DNA from: Eublepharis macularius
Taxonomy: Eukaryota; Chordata; Lepidosauria; Squamata; Eublepharidae
Length of the DNA stretch: 64,000 nt
Direction of reading: 5' to 3'
Assembly: GCF_028583425.1 (NCBI RefSeq)
Contig: NC_072801.1
Location: 22,712,001 to 22,776,000, forward strand
Shown here: positions 53,276 through 63,560 of the stretch, piece by piece
How the letters are laid out: every line of letters starts with the position of its first letter
Numbering within the stretch: the first letter of the stretch is position 1
Translations under genes and position numbers: made by a program
The notes under the pieces: generated by a model
Seen by the model: the letters and a program-made list of their open reading frames with translations, nothing else
What the model was told of the DNA's origin: nothing
The model's database searches: none

Positions 53276-54789
53276 TTATATATTATCTCTACTCATATAC
53301 CCGATTAAGATAATGATTTATGGTGATTTTGTTGTAGTGATTCTGCATGTATGTACTACTGTAGGTTGTTTTAAATTGTGGATGTGTGTGTTATAAGTTC
53401 TGAGCTTGAGACCTTTGGTCAAATGAGCCAACAAAGAAAGGAAGCTTCTGAGATCTGACGAGATCAGGCTTGTACATAGTTCCAAATCCGTCACATGAAA
53501 ACGGAAATCCCCCCATGGTGACTGTATTTTCTAGTCTGAATGCGGGAGGGGGGGAATCAGGCGGAGGAGTAGGAGCTGGCGATATGCATTGACCATTCAC
53601 AGTGGGGTCGTTCTGAAACAATAGAAGTGATGAGTGGAGTGCAATAAGGACAGTATGATCCAGTGGACGGAGTGGGGATCAAACTTTAACAGGTGTCATG
53701 AGTGATTATTCCTGCTACCCAAATGAGCATCATTAACGATGGCTGGAGAGCAGAGAGGATCCATATCTTTGAAAGTGTACTGGGGAGATTTTCTAAGGAG
53801 CTCAGGGTGGCATGCCTGGCATTCCCTTCCCCTATTTTACCCCTGCAGTAGTCTTGTAAAAAGAGAGTGATTGGTCCAAGGTTGCCCAGCTAACTTCATG
53901 GCTAGGTTGGAATTTGAACCTGAATCCCCTCCACACAATGCATTGGCATGTGCTGTCAGAGCAGTTTAGTTGAGGGGGTGGGACGAGTTTCTCTTCTTCC
54001 CCCACCTGGGCTCGATTGGTGACAGTGCGATGTCACTTCCAGTTTCCCCTGGAAATGATGTCACACCTTTGGCCTGACAATGGGTTTTTAACTTATTTTT
54101 CTTCTCCTGCTGCTCCAAGCAGTGGCGGAAAGAGTGGGTTGCCAGCAGGAGGTCCCCCATTAGAGCTGGAGGCTCAGCAGCCCTGCTACTGTGACGTGCT
54201 GAATGAGAGTCTGGCCTTCGGTCCTAGCCCAAGAGAGTGTGCAAACACAGGCCTTCCTTGTCCAGCCCCAACCATTGCATGGCCCTTGCTGTAAACATGC
54301 ATCGAACTAGGCTGTAACTTGGCTTGAGTCTCAGATTACCAGTTGGCAGAAGGTCCGAATGAACAGCCCAGTTGCAGGGGCTTGAAAGCTGTGAAAGGAA
54401 ATGTTTGTATTCCCGGACGAAAGTTGCTATAGCAGTGCAAGGTAATATTTATCCAGTATCACATTTTTTTTGCTTCACACCACAGTATAATTTTCAAGCA
54501 ATTATAGGGAGCTGGAGCTTTCAGTGGAGGGGTTTGCAAAAAAGGGCAGGTGATTCTTGATAACACGAGTTAGAACTAGACGGTTGCTAAGCACGAGTCC
54601 CAATGCTTGGAAAACTCCTGTTGATGGGCAGAGACCTGTTGTGGCTTCTCCCAAAGACCTGTGGGAATGCAGGCCTCAAGGATTCCATTGAGAGAATTCC
54701 AGTTCACAGGATGCTGCAGAGCAGAAGGGAGATCAGAACTTCCTACTATGGAATACTCCAAGCAGATGCCTCTATGGTGTGTGGATTTC
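53276..54789. other. FAM20C intron 2 sequence with SINE remnants
   Basis: 53425-53480 holds a reverse 5S-derived SINE head (GAAGCTTCTGAGATCTGACG + AGATCAGGCT). 53780-53955 looks like a reverse second-family SINE (CTAACTTCATGGCTAGG). Nothing else recognised. Confidence 0.45.
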
Positions 54790-54951
54790 AGAGCCAAGCT
54801 ACCAGAGACAAATTCCACGAGGAGGAGCACGTGAAGGGAGTCGCAATGTTAGACGGGAAGCTGAGTTTTAAAAGCCTTCCAATCTCTTTTAAAACACAGC
54901 TTTCCGGCTAACATTGCGGCTCCTCCTCCTCATCTCTTGTAGCTTGGCTTT
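54790..54951. mobile_element. Palindromic MITE with AGAGCCAAGCTAC ends
   Basis: Left AGAGCCAAGCTACCAGAGAC and right CATCTCTTGTAGCTTGGCTTT form inverted ends. The arms continue inward through GAGGAGGAGCACG / GGCTCCTCCTCCTC and GCTGAGTTTTAAAAG / CTTTTAAAACACAGC around a loop near 54880. About 162 bp, non-coding. Ends shared with 62537-62740, but the interior is different. Confidence 0.75.
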
Positions 54952-54960
54952 AAGATTCTT

Positions 54961-55117
54961 AGCCGTGACTAAGGAGCAGAGCATCTCCTTGCCCTACAGA
55001 GTGTCCCAGGCTCAGTCCCCAGCATCTTTGCCTGAGACCCTGGAGTCTCAGGCAAAGACCGTGCTGATCTCGACGCACCGATGGTCTGCTTCAGTAAAAG
55101 GCAGCTTCATGCATGCT
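54961..55117 (+). mobile_element. tRNA-derived SINE, first family
   Basis: GACTAAGGAGCAGAGCATCT, GTGTCCCAGGCTCAGTCCCC (B box), CTGAGACCCTGGAGTCTCAG, GATGGTCTGCTTCAGTAAAA + GGCAGCTTCATG. An internal deletion removed the CAGTTAAAAGGATCAG part. Confidence 0.75.
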
Positions 55118-55136
55118 TGTAAGCAGGATAATAGGC

Positions 55137-55222
55137 ACTCAGTGGGAAAGTGTGTCTTAGTGCTAGATCACATTTTTGCTTAGGACACAGAAGGTCTCAG
55201 GTTTGGTCCTTGCTATCTCCTG
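55137..55222 (+). repeat. tRNA-derived SINE head fragment
   Basis: CACTCAGTGGGAAAGTGTGT, ACACAGAAGGTCTCAGG and TTTGGTCCTTGCTATCTCC. Follows the previous SINE by 20 bp. Confidence 0.55.
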
Positions 55223-56219
55223 GTACGAGTACTCACATTGCTGGTGTTTGTGTGGGGGGGGGCGGTATTGTGTGTTACTGGGTTTTGTGTGTTACTGGAA
55301 AGCTTGCCACGTTCCTACTGGTACTGAACAGAAAATGGGGAGAATGCCCGGTTAGTTGGAACACACAAAAAGACCTTGCTGGGAATATAGTAATATATCT
55401 ATTGTATTAAAGTGCATTCAAGTGCAAATAGCAATAGTAATATAAACAGTGTACAAAAATAAATGTATGATTTCACAAGACAAGTCCTTCAATGTCCGTA
55501 GCTAATCCACAATGGGAGATCCACAGAAGGGGAGGTGGAGTTCTAGTTGAAAACTGAATATCCAGGGAGATGCATAAACAATGCACATATCTGCTCGTTG
55601 GCAATAATGGTTTCATCTGGCATGGATTATGATTGTTAAAGCATAGGAGGGCAGATCCTCTGCAGCAGAGGAGGGCGGATCCTCTGATGCAGGGGGGGGG
55701 AGCGCATGCATCTCACTGTCGCTCAGTTGGGTGATGAGAGAAAACTGGCAGAGAAATGGGAGGATGACGAATAGCATCTCAGTGTGCTGATATCACTTCC
55801 CATGGGCCTGGAAGTGACATCAGCATGTTCCTGGGGACGCACTGATGTCACTTCAGGGTCACAGGGAGTGATGTCAGCGCATCACTGGCAACATCATTAC
55901 ATCACTGGCAGCCCCCTTTCCCCCCGGTGAGTCTCCTGCCAGTGGCCAGACTGATGCTGCCAACCCTAGTTACCAGACCTGAAAAAGGAGAAAGAGGGGG
56001 GTCTGCAGTGGGAGCAGGGAAACCAACGGGAGTCTACAGCTGCTCCAGTTTTTGAGTGGCACGGTTGGATACAAGCTAACAGCAGAACTCCGGTTCTATT
56101 GTTTGGGCCGGAATAATGACAAGATTGCGGCTCACCTGAACTCAGAGGTGGCCTTTCTAAGTTGTGCAGTAAACAGAAATTCTTTTTTTTTTTTTGGTTG
56201 TTGCACACAAAAAGCCTCA
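55223..56219. other. FAM20C intron 2 sequence with a MITE remnant
   Basis: 55785-55972 carries CATGGGCCTGGAAGTGACAT, GTCACTTCAGGGTCACAGGG and the end GATGCTGCCAACCCTA, a decayed TAGGGTTGCCA-group element. 55640-55690 holds a short duplication (GAGGGCAGATCCTCTG, GAGGGCGGATCCTCTG). No gene. Confidence 0.45.
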
Positions 56220-56720
56220 TCTTCTTCCTTTTCCGTTTTGTGCTGCGCCAAGCTCTGAGAGCATAATTAGGTCCTTGATATTATTTCCAATTGCCCATTG
56301 GCAGTGTGTTTGCGAGAAAAAGGTGAGAGTACGAAACTCAGAGGCGACGGTGCAGTTTGCAAGCATAATTACCTGAATTAACACACAAAAATGACCATAA
56401 TTAGCAATTTCTTAGTGCAATTTAAAATTTACATCTATAATAATGCCACCTGCATGAGCCAAAGACTTGTTTAATTAGAAACGCTGCATGGCGTATAACG
56501 GCGAGATGCAACTTGTTAATAAGAGGAGGCCTCTTTTTTCCTTGAGGAAAAATTAACTGGAGATTTGCCCTTGATTTCCAAGGGAAGAAAGAATGCCTCT
56601 GGGTTCATTTTCTTTCTCGGCCAGGAGACACTGTAGCGTGTAACGTGCCTCAGTTCATTTTTAAAATTTATGGTGCATTTAACTCTGGCTGTGGTACGTA
56701 ACGAGAAAGGTAGTGGGCAT
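56220..56720. promoter_or_regulatory. Candidate conserved non-coding element in FAM20C intron 2
   Basis: About 500 bp of AT-rich sequence without repeats. It is dense in homeobox-like TAATTA/ATTAG motifs (GCATAATTAGG, GCATAATTACCTG, CATAATTAGCAATT, GTTTAATTAGAAACG, GTTAATAAG) with evenly mixed composition. This style is typical of conserved developmental enhancers. Conservation itself cannot be seen from one sequence. Confidence 0.4.
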
Positions 56721-57169
56721 CGTTAGGGAGACAGTAAGTGGCCCAGTTGTCCGAGTTGTGCACAGTCGTAGCGCATTGCACTGCCATGTTTACGGCGTGC
56801 ACCCACAGTCATGGTCAGCCTTGCCCACTATCTTGTGCCACCTTCATAAAATTAATTTTTGCTGCTGGGAGAAGGCTGGCCCCACCATGCAGCTCGTTCA
56901 GGTGGAGAGTGATGGATTTCCTGAGTCACATTGGAGACATCAGAGTGTGTGACTCTCTAGCATTTCCATCTCTAGACTCACTTCTCCATACTCTGCATCC
57001 AGACCTGGCCGTGAACCCCAAAGTCATCTCTCACTGAAGGCAGCCAAGTCAGCAGACATGGACACCAATACCTCTGTCTGCATAACTACGTGTTCGTTTT
57101 TTTAAACTACAATGCACCAGAAAGTCAACTTAAGCATGCCCATGGGAGGGTACAATTTATTTTTCAATT
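56721..57169. other. FAM20C intron 2 sequence, nothing recognised
   Basis: No feature recognised. Confidence 0.5.
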
Positions 57170-57322
57170 TTATTTTACGTCATTTATATCCCACCTTTTT
57201 CCCCAGCGGGGATCTAAAGAGGCTTACATTTTTCTCTTCTCCTTCATTTCCCTTCTCACATCAACCCTGTGAGGTAGGTTAGGCTGGCCCAAGGTCATCC
57301 AGCAAGTTTCCATAGCAGAGCC
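57170..57322 (-). repeat. tRNA-type SINE, reverse, head missing
   Basis: TTTTACGTCATTTATATCCC, ACCTTTTTCCCCAGCGGGG, CCCTGTGAGGTAGGTTAGGC and CCAAGGTCATCCAGCAAG. Second SINE family. Confidence 0.65.
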
Positions 57323-57339
57323 AACCTTCTGTGTGACAT

Positions 57340-57510
57340 GGAGATCTCCCAGAATTACAACAGATCTCCAGATGACAGAGATCAGTCCCTCAGAAGAAAA
57401 AGGCTGCTTTGGAAGGTTTACTCTCCAGTGATCTACACTGCTGAGGTCCTTCACCTAGCTCCACCCCCGCAAATTTCCAAGCATTTCCCAACCTGGAGCT
57501 GGCAGCTCTC
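57340..57510 (-). mobile_element. hAT-type MITE (TAGGGTTGCCA family), reverse, ends lost
   Basis: GAGATCTCCCAGAATTACAA + CAGATCTCCAG, AGGCTGCTTTGGAAGG, CTCTCCAGTGATC and CCAACCTGGAGCTGGCAGC. Same body as 32161-32336. Confidence 0.65.
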
Positions 57511-57862
57511 TGTGGGAGCATGATGAATGGTGGTTGACACTTCCCACAGCTGCCTCTCGTTTCCGGAGTCCCCTCCCAACAGGTACTTTTCTTCACAGCA
57601 TGACAAATATATGTCCACGGGAAGCTGTCTTTTCCCGAGTTAGACATTTGGCCAATCTAGTTCAGGATTCTGGCTGCCAGTTGCTTATGCCAGAATCTCA
57701 AGCAGAGAAGCCTTCAGATTCCACAAAATTCTTCTCGAGACATTGATTTCCTGTTGCTGTGTGTTGCCCCGGCCACCCAACGTGAGTTTTTTTCTTAAGA
57801 GACTTTCTTGTGAGATCTTGATTATTCAAGTATTTGGTGTTTTCTCTTTTTTTACAGAAACC
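57511..57862. other. FAM20C intron 2 sequence, nothing recognised
   Basis: No feature recognised. Confidence 0.5.
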
Positions 57863-57871
57863 ATTAATGTG

Positions 57872-58073
57872 AAATAGCAAAGGGTCCAGTAGCACCTTTA
57901 AGACTAACTAACTTTATTGTAGCATAAGTTTTTGAGAATACTAGAGAGTCATCTGATGAAGAGAGCTGTGGTTCTTGAAAGCTTATGCTACAATAAAGTT
58001 GGTTGGTCTTAAAGGTGCTACTGGACTCTACTATTTTGCAACTACAGACTAACATGGCTAACTCCTCTGGACA
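57872..58073. mobile_element. Fold-back hammerhead-like repeat with 9-bp target duplication
   Basis: Flanked by ATTAATGTG (57863-57871, 58074-58082). Reverse arm: GGGTCCAGTAGCACCTTTAA, TTGTAGCATAAG. Forward part: CATCTGATGAAGAGAGCTGT, GGTTCTTGAAAGCTTATGCT + ACAATAAAGTTGG, AAAGGTGCTACTGGACTCTA, ending ATGGCTAACTCCTCTGG. The forward arm is about 40 bp longer than the reverse arm, as in 25179-25481. Confidence 0.8.
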
Positions 58074-58224
58074 ATTAATGTGGTTTTTTATTATTATTTG
58101 TATTTTCTTCCCTCCCTCTATAAAAAATAACTTTCCGAATTATCTACAAATCTGGGTTTGCAGAAATCAATACCCTAGCCCTGGATAATCCTCTTGGCTC
58201 TGTTGGCATTTTTATCACCTGTTG

Positions 58225-58445
58225 GTTTAAAATATTTTATAAGATTTTAATGTTGCATGTCCATTTTTAGTGCAGTTGCTAATTGGTTCTTAATTGTTGT
58301 TTTCTGCCAAGTTTTTATGTTTGTTAAGTGGGTTTTTCAGTATAATTGTATTTATAGTATATGCTGATTTTATGTTTTGCAAGCTGCCCCAGGAGCTAAT
58401 GCTTGCTGAGTAGTGTGGGATATAAATATTTAAAATTAATGGCAA
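58225..58445 (+). repeat. L2/CR1-type LINE 3' end
   Basis: T-rich sequence with TTTTATGTTTTGCAAGCTGC + CCCAGGAGC and GTGTGGGATATAAATATTTA. Confidence 0.6.
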
Positions 58446-58671
58446 CAACTTTCCTTCCTGGAGGTAAATGGTGCTGGATACTTTTGATCTGCACTTCTAC
58501 AAGAAACACAACCATATACGTTATGAGAGTAAATGTTGGATTAAATATCATTTTTAAAAGAAAAAAAAAACAGTAGACATGCTTTATCACCCAACAGTTC
58601 AGCTCACATCCCAGTTGGCATTGGGGAGCAACAAGCCAATCATTTGGTGAGAAGTTTGGATGCATTTTAGC

Positions 58672-58931
58672 CAGGGCTTTTTTTCTGGGGAAAGAGGTGG
58701 TGGAACTCAGTGGGTTGCCCTCGAAGAAAATGGTCACATGGCCGGTGGCCCCGCCCCCTGATCTCCAGACAGAGGGGAATTTAGATTGCCCTCCGCGCCG
58801 CTCGGCGGTGCGGAGGGCAATCTAAACTCCCCTCTGTCTGGAGATCAGGGGGCGGGGCCACCAGCCATGTGACCATTTTCAAGAGATTCCGGAACTCCAT
58901 TCCACCACGTTCCGGCTGAAAAAAAGCTCTG
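58672..58931. mobile_element. Hairpin hAT MITE, family A, 260-bp class
   Basis: Starts CAGGGCTTTTTTTCTGGGG and ends CTGAAAAAAAGCTCTG. Flanks ATTTTAGC (58664-58671) and AATTTAGC (58932-58939) differ once. The arms GATTGCCCTCCGCGCC and GGTGCGGAGGGCAATC face each other, and the hairpin stem reaches about 90 bp with few mismatches. Best hairpin copy. Confidence 0.92.
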
Positions 58932-58939
58932 AATTTAGC

Positions 58940-59375
58940 AAATTTGGAAATATCTAACTGGTACAATTACGCGACTTTCTTACATGGTTACCCTGCTTTC
59001 TTGCAAACACTGCCCTCCTCTCCACTGCCCCCTCTCTGACACTGCCTCTTAATTTTTAAAAGACACCTAATAAAAGAGAAATAATGGATTTTTGAGCGGA
59101 GACTTACTACTGAAGTGTCCAGTATTTGTTCAGGATCTGCCTCTGAGCGTAGATAACCTTGTAACCAGTTCTTATGATCACATATTGAACAGATGCTACT
59201 GATCTTACATGGACAAAGAGGAAGCAATGCAAAAGTGATATCAGGATGCTTTTGACCATGCAGGTGTAAGGAAGAGTTGGCTGCAAATGGTTTGTTGCTT
59301 TATAAAGAAACTGCAATGACCGGGCCTTGTAACACAAGCAGCAGCTGTGTATGTGAAAAAGTGCACAAAGCTTTG
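58940..59375. other. FAM20C intron 2 sequence, nothing recognised
   Basis: No feature recognised. Confidence 0.5.
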
Positions 59376-59574
59376 GGAAGGGCTCAGTGGTAAAACCTCT
59401 GCTAGGCATGCAGAAGGTCCCAAGTTCAATCCCTGGCATCTCCAGGACCCAGGGAGTAGGTGATGTGAAAGACCTTTGCCTGAGACCCCGGAGAGCCGCT
59501 GCTAGTCTGAGCAGGCAATACTGACCTCGATGGACCAATCTCTCTCTCAGTATAAGGCAGCTTCATGTGTTCAT
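59376..59574 (+). mobile_element. tRNA-derived SINE, first family, best copy
   Basis: GGGCTCAGTGGTAAAACCTC (A box), AAGTTCAATCCCTGGCATC (B box), GTAGGTGATGTGAAAGACC, TTGCCTGAGACCCCGGAGAG, TGACCTCGATGGACCAATC and TCAGTATAAGGCAGCTTCAT + GTGTTC. A polymerase III internal promoter is expected from the tRNA origin. Confidence 0.9.
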
Positions 59575-59838
59575 GAGCTCAACCTGTATATGCTTAAGAC
59601 AAACTTTGTCAGGGAATATCAAGGGGAGCCTGAGAGAAGTTAATCTCATATGTAACTGAGAGAGTTCAGCTAAGTAAATAAGCCGGGGGATTATGTTCGT
59701 ATCAAAGTTCCCATCTTGCCTTGGAAATAGTTATGAACCGTCGAGTAACCGCCACCCTTATCAGGTTCCACCCAGCTAGAATGTTATGAAAATGTTCCCT
59801 GGATGGAGAAATTTTGGAAACCAATGGAGTATGCCACC

Positions 59839-60239
59839 TAGGGTTACCAGGTGCCCGCCAGTGGCGGGCAAACTCCCGGGGATTTGCACCCTTATTGGCA
59901 GGAGGAGGCAAACTCCCAGATCGTGTCTGCCACTGCCACGCACCTCAGGAACGCACGGCATGCATGCACTCCCACCCCTTGCACTGGCTGCAGGAGCATC
60001 CCTGCACTTCAATTTGGCCCCAAACCAGCCAAATCAGAGCATGGGAGCGCTCCCATGGACAGCATGACGACATCACTTACAGAAGTGACGTTGCCACGCA
60101 CTTGGTGTGGTGACATCACTTCCGGAAGTGATGTCATCATCATGCCGCCGCCGAAGCGCACGCGCGCTGATGCACATGTGAGGGTAAGTTCCAGGCCCCT
60201 ATCCTCCCGCTGAGAGGATAGAGGAACGTGGCAACCCTA
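59839..60239 (+). mobile_element. hAT-type MITE (TAGGGTTGCCA group) with ETS/CRE-like palindrome
   Basis: Starts TAGGGTTACCAGGTGCCC and ends AACGTGGCAACCCTA. Flanks ATGCCACC (59831-59838) and ATGCCATC (60240-60247) differ once. Positions 60111-60136 are a perfect 26-bp palindrome, TGACATCACTTCC and its reverse complement, with a CCGGAAGTG ETS-like site in the middle. Around 59860-60010 is CpG-rich. No ORF of note. Confidence 0.85.
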
Positions 60240-60247
60240 ATGCCATC

Positions 60248-60868
60248 CCAAGGAAAAATATGACATTGGAGCAAGAGAATGTAAACAAAGGTTTGACTGG
60301 ACACCAGTTGGAATCATGAAACCCCTGTGGAATGCAGTCCTGAAGTGCTTCCAGTAGTTTTTACCTGAAAGCAGAAGGCAAAAATATAGTGAAATACTTT
60401 TTCAAGTTCATCTGTGACTTCTCCAGATTTGGTGGGGCTCAAGGTAGTTGATGTGTATGTTTTGGTTAATCTTTATATACAATTACTGACTTAAACTTTG
60501 CTTTCCATTCTTTGTCAAGTTTTTTTTGAGATGTTTGCAGATTAAATGTAACATTTGCATATGAATGTACTTTCGACACTGTGCAGACCTTCCGGGTAAT
60601 CTTTTCCAGAGTTAACTGCTCACTGCTAGGGAATTATAAAGGCTTTTTCTGGGTGGGGGAGAGGAATAAAGGAACTGCCTATGGCATTAATACATACCTG
60701 CATGCATTATGGCTTTCCATTGGAATGCATTTTGGAAATCTCTGCTCGATCTCCATTTTGAGGCCTCATTCTTACGCTTTTCCTAGAAATTACTGGCAGT
60801 TCATGACATAATCACCAGACGGGCGGGAGTCTGATTCATATTGGGACTATGGCATGGGTTGAGGTAGA
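60248..60868. other. FAM20C intron 2 sequence, nothing recognised
   Basis: No feature recognised. Confidence 0.5.
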
Positions 60869-60876
60869 GTTTAAAC

Positions 60877-61365
60877 CAGGGGTCATTTCGTAGAAAAAGA
60901 GCTTCAGGAACTCATTAGCATAACTTATTAGCAAAACTCATCAGCATATGCCACGCCCTTGCCATCACCGGAAGTGTGTCATTAGCATAACTGATTTACA
61001 TATGCCACACCCCCTGACATCACCTATCCTGGTTGTTTTAGACCCAATCCTGGCCATTCAGGGCCAAAATTGGGCCCAAAATGGCAAAAAGGGGCTGAAA
61101 ATGGCCCAAAAGGGGCCCAAAATGGTCAGGATCGGGCCGCTGCTGAGCGGGAGAGTGATCCACCACCCGTCAGAGGCCTGATCCTGGCCGTTTTGGGACC
61201 AATCCAGGCTGTTTTAGGCCCGATCCTGGACATTTGGGGCCAAATCCGGGCCGAAAGGGGTCCAAAATGACCAAAAATCAGGTGGGCGGGGCCACCTGAC
61301 ATGTGACCTCTTTGGAGAACTACCGGAACTGCGTTCCTGTGCGTTCCCCCTCAAAATGAGCCCTG
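60877..61365 (-). mobile_element. hAT MITE, family B, reverse, perfect target duplication
   Basis: Starts CAGGGGTCATTTCGTAG and ends CCTCAAAATGAGCCCTG, the reverse of 49374-49840. Exact flanks GTTTAAAC (60869-60876, 61366-61373). Inside, GGCCAAAATTGGGCCC / AAATGGCCCAAAAGGGGCCC units are in tandem and inverted order. Confidence 0.9.
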
Positions 61366-61373
61366 GTTTAAAC

Positions 61374-61794
61374 CTTCTTTCCTACACCAGTTTCCCCAAT
61401 TGAAACAGCTGCATGTTATAGCTTTGTATGCGACACAGGCATGCAATCACATGCAGTTGGGCAGCTGCAGATTTTCAGTTCAGAGGTACGTAATTGAAGT
61501 TCGTTTTACAGCAGGATTCCTGTGTCATGCTCTGCATGAAGTGAGGGAGGAGTAAGCATGTACATGGGCAGGCATGGCAAAAAGTGCATCACCATTCAGG
61601 CTTTGCATCTTGGGCCTTACTTGCATTTGTGGACAGTCTGTTTAGGTGGAGCTTTACTTAACTGTGCCACAGCCCTGATTCCTTGACCGAAAATAAAAGT
61701 CACTATCAGCCTTGTTCCCCTTAAAACCCCTGGTAAAATTGGGACTACTCAGCACTGCCGGCTTAATCCAGTAAATGAAAACCACCCATTTCTG
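61374..61794. other. FAM20C intron 2 sequence, nothing recognised
   Basis: No feature recognised. Confidence 0.5.
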
Positions 61795-62085
61795 CTCTGC
61801 CTGTTCAATGTAAATTTGCTTAATGCCCTTTAATTTCTAATTATTTATTTGTTCCTGCGGGATGGGTTGGTAATGCTCTAGAAGTCTGGGGTCAGCAAAA
61901 CAACAAAAGCTTGGAAGGGATCGCTTTGCTCTCGCAAAAGAGTAATTAAACTGGCCAGATTTGCATCACATTTTGTTGTGCAAAATAGAAAAAAAAAAAA
62001 GGAAGGGGGAATTGCGTCTCTGTGACCTAGTGGTGATAAAGATCCAAAGAGAGTAATTAAAAGGATGTGTGTCTAATAGCATCAG
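61795..62085. promoter_or_regulatory. Second candidate conserved non-coding element
   Basis: About 290 bp, repeat-free, with TTTAATTTCTAATTATTTA, GAGTAATTAAACTGG, an ATTTGCAT octamer-like site (61970-61977) and GAGTAATTAAAAGG. Similar style to 56220-56720. Conservation not testable here. Confidence 0.35.
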
Positions 62086-62536
62086 TTAAAGGCAAGAAAT
62101 TGTACAAGGATGAAGAAGACATGTTCTGAAGGGGGGGAAAGGCATGCACAAGATAATGCGGTGGTTTAATTCCCTCCCCTTCATATCTAGACCTTTTGCT
62201 GGCTATGTGGAGGTGGAGTTTCTTTGACCTTTTTTCACAGAAAGGAAAAGAATTACATGTGGTTAGATAACCAATACAATGAGCTTCTAGGAAGCTGCAT
62301 TTAAAAGTCAAAGTATGGGTTATTATGGGAGGGATTGTCTGCTGAGGAAGGGATAGAGCAAGGGGCCGCAACATGGTGCCCCTGGACACCTTTCCTGGAG
62401 CCACCAGGTGTTTTTAGAAAATGGAACTCTTGGCCAGCTTCAGGTTGACCACTGGAGATCAGAATGGCTGTGCACATTTTAAAAACATTGTTTCCATGAC
62501 AGGTGCCACTACAATGTTGGTTTTATTCTCTCTCTC
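62086..62536. other. FAM20C intron 2 sequence, nothing recognised
   Basis: No feature recognised. Confidence 0.5.
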
Positions 62537-62740
62537 AGAGCCAAGCTACAAGTGACGTCTGACACAGGTTGGACACTTGTCAGCTTCCCTCAAGTTTTGA
62601 TGGGAAATGTAGGCATCCTGGTCTTGCAGCTGTAATGGAGAGCCACGCTGTAAAACCAGGACGCCTACATTTCCCATCAAAACTTGAGGTAAACTGACAA
62701 GTGTCCAACCTGTGTAAAATGTCACTTGTAGCTTGGCTCT
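62537..62740. mobile_element. Long palindromic MITE with AGAGCCAAGCTAC ends
   Basis: Left AGAGCCAAGCTACAAGTGAC and right GTCACTTGTAGCTTGGCTCT are perfect inverted ends. The arms continue inward via AGGTTGGACACTTGTCAG / CTGACAAGTGTCCAACCT, CCTCAAGTTTTGATGGGAAA / TTTCCCATCAAAACTTGAGG and TGTAGGCATCCTGGT / ACCAGGACGCCTACA to a short loop. 204 bp, almost the whole length pairs. Confidence 0.85.
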
Positions 62741-62832
62741 CACTCTTCTTTCTCAGCATATTGAAAAAAATTACTCCTCTTGCCCCCAGCACTTGGCCTT
62801 CTTCTGTGTGTGTGTGTGGCTCCACCTTCCAC

Positions 62833-63204
62833 TAGGGTTCCACAAGAGGGGGCAGGGGATGCCCAGCTCCCACCCTCTGCCCCCCCCACTCATCTGGCCA
62901 TCGGGGGGAAGGCAAGGGAAGAGGCCGCCAGGGTGTGCTCCCAGGGCGGTGCAGTGACATCACTTCCAGGAAGTGACTTCATTATGCCATATCAGGAGCA
63001 CTCCCACTCTTTGCACAGGGCCAGTTTAAGTCCCAAACGGGTGTTTGGGGCCCATATCGGCCCCATGTGAAGTGTACATGGCCTCCCAGGCCTGTGCAGT
63101 GAAGTCACTTCCCGGAAGTGACGTCATTGTGCAGGCCTAGGAATGTGAAGGTGAGTGCTGGGTCCCCCCTCTCACGTGGCGGGTAAGAGGACTTGGCAAC
63201 CCTA
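62833..63204 (+). mobile_element. hAT-type MITE (TAGGGTTGCCA group) with ETS/CRE-like motifs
   Basis: Starts TAGGGTTCCACAAGAGGGGG and ends GACTTGGCAACCCTA. The body has CCCACCCTCTGCCCCCC, CATCTGGCCATCGGGGGG, GTGACATCACTTCCAGGAAG and CACTTCCCGGAAGTGACGTC + ATTG (about 63107-63127). The target duplication is not clear. Confidence 0.72.
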
Positions 63205-63357
63205 TCTCCTTCAATGGCCATTTGCAATTGCACTCCCCACCCTGTGTCCGAATTCTGAAGGTGTCCCACTTGGTGCCCTGAGTGCTGAAGGCCCCCGGTT
63301 CATTCCCTGGCTTGGATTTAAGACATTGATTTTCATGTACTACAAGGAGCTCAGTTA

Positions 63358-63560
63358 TCCTAAGAACACTGGAGGTGCCCCGCTAGATCAATCTAGTTGT
63401 CTGTGTCTGGTCCATCAGCCTTTTTCACATGGTAGCCCAACAGCTGGCCTGCATGGCCAATAAACATAGAGGACAAAGACTTCAGCTGCCTCTGGATGTA
63501 GAGGTCCCCGTTGGTCACCAAGTGCAGTAGCCATTGACGGACCTCTCCTCCATACATAGG
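63358..63560 (+). repeat. Unclassified interspersed repeat
   Basis: CCTAAGAACACTGGAGGTGC, CGCTAGATCAATCTAG, then GCAGTAGCCATTGACGGACC + TCTCCTCCATAC. Same family as 25530-25787. Confidence 0.5.

Noticed and set aside
59376-59574. Possible tRNA gene
   Set aside because: A and B boxes are present, but the cloverleaf cannot form and the sequence continues into a repeated SINE body.
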